Assembly: GCA_902767385.1 (NCBI GenBank)
Contig: CACXHA010000080.1
Coordinates: forward strand, 1 to 8,575
Reading direction: 5' to 3'
DNA from: an uncultured Elusimicrobium sp.
Lineage (GTDB): Bacteria; Elusimicrobiota; Elusimicrobia; Elusimicrobiales; Elusimicrobiaceae
Length of the DNA stretch: 8,575 nucleotides
Under the pieces are notes generated by a model, which made no database searches, was not told the DNA's origin, and was given only the letters and a program-made list of their open reading frames with translations. This document shows positions 6,997 to 8,575 of the stretch, piece after piece. The position numbers were made by a program, and so were the translations under genes. The first letter of the stretch is position 1. The number at the start of each line of letters is the position of its first letter.

Positions 6997-8575
6997 CTAC
7001 CAGTAAGTGTTGTCCCAAACATGAGACGAATTACATTTGCGGGAACCCGAAGGGCAAAGGCCTGTTGACGTAGCATAACAGCAAGCCGTTCCCTCGTAGG
7101 TGTTGTTTGCACAAGCTCCCGCCTTTTGTGCCCAGCAATAAGCTCCCGTTTTAAAAGTGTTGCCAGTACAAGATTCCGCCTTTTGTGCCCAGCAAGAAGT
7201 CCCCGTTTTAAAAGTGTTGCCGGTACAACCTCCACTAGACATGGCATTGCAGTAACTCCCAGAATTAAAGGTATTGTTTGTACAAGCCCCACTTCCATAA
7301 CCCAGACAGGTACTATATTCATTAAAAGTGGCACTTGAACAAGTATTTTGTCCGTAACCCTGGCATTGTGCAGGAGAGTAGCCATTGGACTCAACAAAAC
7401 GCCCCTCAAAAGTTCCTCCGTTACATGTATTTGTACGACTCGAAGACCCTGCATAACAGCTCGCCCCTTCTGTGTATGTATTGCCATTACATGTATTATC
7501 TACATTCCCTACGGAACAAGTAGCTTTCTGCGTAAACGTGTAACTACCATTACATGTATTGCCAGAAAAAGAATAGCATCTATTTCCACTGCCACTATAA
7601 GTGCCGCCGGCCGGAACCGTTGTACAATTAGATGACTTAAGTTGTGATGTCCATTGATTGGAAGAATTACATGCATATGTGTACGTCTTTGTTCCAGTTT
7701 TCCCAGATTCTTCACAGCCATATGTGTAGTCGGCAGGTTTCGTGGAAATGGTACATCCGCAGGCCGTATAATCATATGAACCGTATTCCCATGTACCGTC
7801 CGCTTTACAGGTAGCCGTCCGTGTAGGCTGCGCGGTTGAATTGGAGTATGAACTACCACAATCTATTGTTTCAACTATTGTTTCAACCGGCTCACAACTC
7901 CCTTGCCAAGCGTTTTCATCATCTACCCATTGTCCGTCCGTTCCGCAGGACACTGTACGCGTTCTAATACCACACGTATTAGCATCATTATCGTGGCAAA
8001 TATATTCTTCGGCAGGTTTATTGTTCGGGTCACAACAGGCACTCTTATCCCACGTCGGCTCCGTCCAAGTATTGCCTTGGCATTGGCTTGTCCGTGTCAT
8101 CTTTCCGCTTACACCATTATCACAGTTCTCTTCTTCACTCGGTTTCTCGGGGCACGCTTGTGTAATGGTGTAGTTTTCCCACTGCCCCGTCTTTCTATTA
8201 CACGTACCACGCTTTATCTCTTCCCCACAGTTCTCAGCACAAGTCGTGTGGATATATTCTTGGGTACTGTCACACTCTCTCTCACACGCTGTGTCATCCC
8301 AGGCAGGTTCTGTCCAACTCCCCCCTTGGCATTGGCTCGTGCGCGTTGCCGTTCCACTGGTCCATTTAGGGTCTAAGGCACTACAAGACTTTGTTTCTTC
8401 CGGCTTTACAGGGCACTCACTCCAATTACTATATATCCACTTTCCCGTATCTTCATTACATCCCGTTACCGTTCTCGTCTTCTTCCCACACGCACAACTG
8501 TCATCCTCTAATTCCTTTTCTTCTTCACACGCTTTGGAAAATGTCCCGTTCCCACTCCCGCTTATTATGTATGTA
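6997..8575 (-). CDS. Cys-rich two-class tandem-repeat protein, C-terminal 525 residues (5' end outside window)
   Basis: The minus-strand frame is open from the right window edge to TAG at 6997-6999. The in-frame ATG at 8098-8100 lies inside a repeat (KMTRTSQCQG) and is not the start. I count 48 Cys in 525 visible residues. The upstream part (about 7600-8574) consists of modules of the form TRTxxC...GxW...C, such as TRTSQCQGGSWTEPAWDD (8293-8346), TRTSQCQGNTWTEPTWDK (8044-8097) and TRTATCKADGTWEYGSYD. They loosely recall thrombospondin type 1 or sushi modules in their R-C-G-W-C order, but I do not claim either family. The C-terminal part (about 7057-7560) is a 19-residue repeat with consensus C-T-G-N-T-F-K-T-G-x-x-C-W-A-Q-K-A. 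The Cys, Gly, Asn, Ser and Thr richness points to an exported, disulfide-linked surface or fibre-like protein; the signal or anchor is off-window. Function is unknown. Confidence 0.8.
   Translation of the reverse strand, partial: TYIISGSGNGTFSKACEEEKELEDDSCACGKKTRTVTGCNEDTGKWIYSNWSECPVKPEETKSCSALDPKWTSGTATRTSQCQGGSWTEPAWDDTACERECDSTQEYIHTTCAENCGEEIKRGTCNRKTGQWENYTITQACPEKPSEEENCDNGVSGKMTRTSQCQGNTWTEPTWDKSACCDPNNKPAEEYICHDNDANTCGIRTRTVSCGTDGQWVDDENAWQGSCEPVETIVETIDCGSSYSNSTAQPTRTATCKADGTWEYGSYDYTACGCTISTKPADYTYGCEESGKTGTKTYTYACNSSNQWTSQLKSSNCTTVPAGGTYSGSGNRCYSFSGNTCNGSYTFTQKATCSVGNVDNTCNGNTYTEGASCYAGSSSRTNTCNGGTFEGRFVESNGYSPAQCQGYGQNTCSSATFNEYSTCLGYGSGACTNNTFNSGSYCNAMSSGGCTGNTFKTGTSCWAQKAESCTGNTFKTGAYCWAQKAGACANNTYEGTACCYATSTGLCPSGSRKCNSSHVWDNTYW
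7057..7560 (-). repeat. 57-bp (19-residue) in-frame tandem repeat array
   Basis: About nine units are visible. Cys spacing alternates 11 and 8 residues almost without exception (CxxxxxxxxxxC then CxxxxxxxC). Units at 7177-7233 and 7120-7176 are near-identical in DNA (about 50 of 57 bases), while 7063-7119 and the more upstream units are diverged. One unit near 7360-7425 carries a 9-residue insertion between its two Cys, and the two most upstream units have slightly longer spacings. The gradient from near-identical to diverged copies suggests growth by unit duplication. Confidence 0.8.
8044..8346 (-). repeat. Higher-order module repeat in the Cys-rich protein, about 249 bp
   Basis: TRTSQCQGGSWTEPAWDD (8293-8346) recurs as TRTSQCQGNTWTEPTWDK (8044-8097), exactly 249 bp (83 codons) apart, with shared DNA such as CCTTGGCATTGGCT on the + strand. 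Between them is a second motif type, EYIHTTC...CGEEIKRGTC...GQW, which recurs after the second copy as EYIC...CGIRTRTVSC...GQW. The module is therefore a two-motif unit of about 83-91 residues. Confidence 0.65.

Noticed and set aside
7057..7560. CRISPR-like array from the 57-bp repeats
   Set aside because: The units are directly adjacent without unique spacers, are a multiple of three, stay in frame and encode a regular peptide repeat.
6903..7859. Other long open frames on both strands across the Cys-rich gene
   Set aside because: They are by-products of the repetitive composition. Their predicted proteins are low in complexity, lack family motifs and overlap a well-structured reading frame.
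6997..8100. Treating the ATG at 8098-8100 as the start of the Cys-rich gene
   Set aside because: The frame stays open for another 158 codons to the window edge, and those codons encode the same repeat modules. The Met lies inside a repeat copy and has no Shine-Dalgarno.

Overview
The window looks like a chromosome segment from a diderm (Gram-negative) bacterium. Its mid-range GC, the LolC/LolD-type lipoprotein exporter, the GH57/DUF3536 enzyme, the PIN-PhoH ATPase and the abundance of TPR/Sel1 proteins and Cys-rich repeat proteins would fit a gut Elusimicrobiota lineage. That placement is inference from gene content only. No rRNA, tRNA, transposase, phage gene or CRISPR array is visible.

Layout from left to right. 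(1) Positions 2-529 (+) hold the C-terminal part of a TPR protein, followed by a bidirectional hairpin terminator at 548-583. (2) Positions 602-1927 (-) encode a PIN-PhoH ATPase, convergent with the TPR gene. (3) The 99-bp gap 1928-2026 is a compact divergent promoter region built around a 13-bp palindrome that gives a -10 box on each strand. (4) Positions 2027-4387 (+) encode a large cytoplasmic GH57-type glycoside hydrolase/glucanotransferase with DUF3536. (5) A tight minus-strand operon, lolC-like (5665-6885), lolD-like (4998-5663) and a membrane-anchored Sel1-repeat protein (4384-4989), runs tail to tail into the GH57 gene with a 4-bp overlap. (6) The 111-bp gap 6886-6996 contains two hairpins and a promoter placed so that lolC would be read from a leaderless mRNA. 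(7) Positions 6997-8575 (-) are the C-terminal 525 residues of a very Cys-rich repeat protein (48 Cys visible) whose start lies beyond the window.

How the genes relate. The LolC/LolD pair should form an ABC transporter that releases lipoproteins from the inner membrane. The Sel1 protein is coupled to it translationally and may act at the same membrane. The GH57 and PhoH genes share a control region but not an obvious pathway. The Cys-rich protein is the least explained element. It combines two repeat classes: long TRTxxC...GxW...C modules in the upstream part, and a 19-residue repeat with strict 11/8 cysteine spacing in the C-terminal part. It is probably an exported, disulfide-stabilised surface protein.
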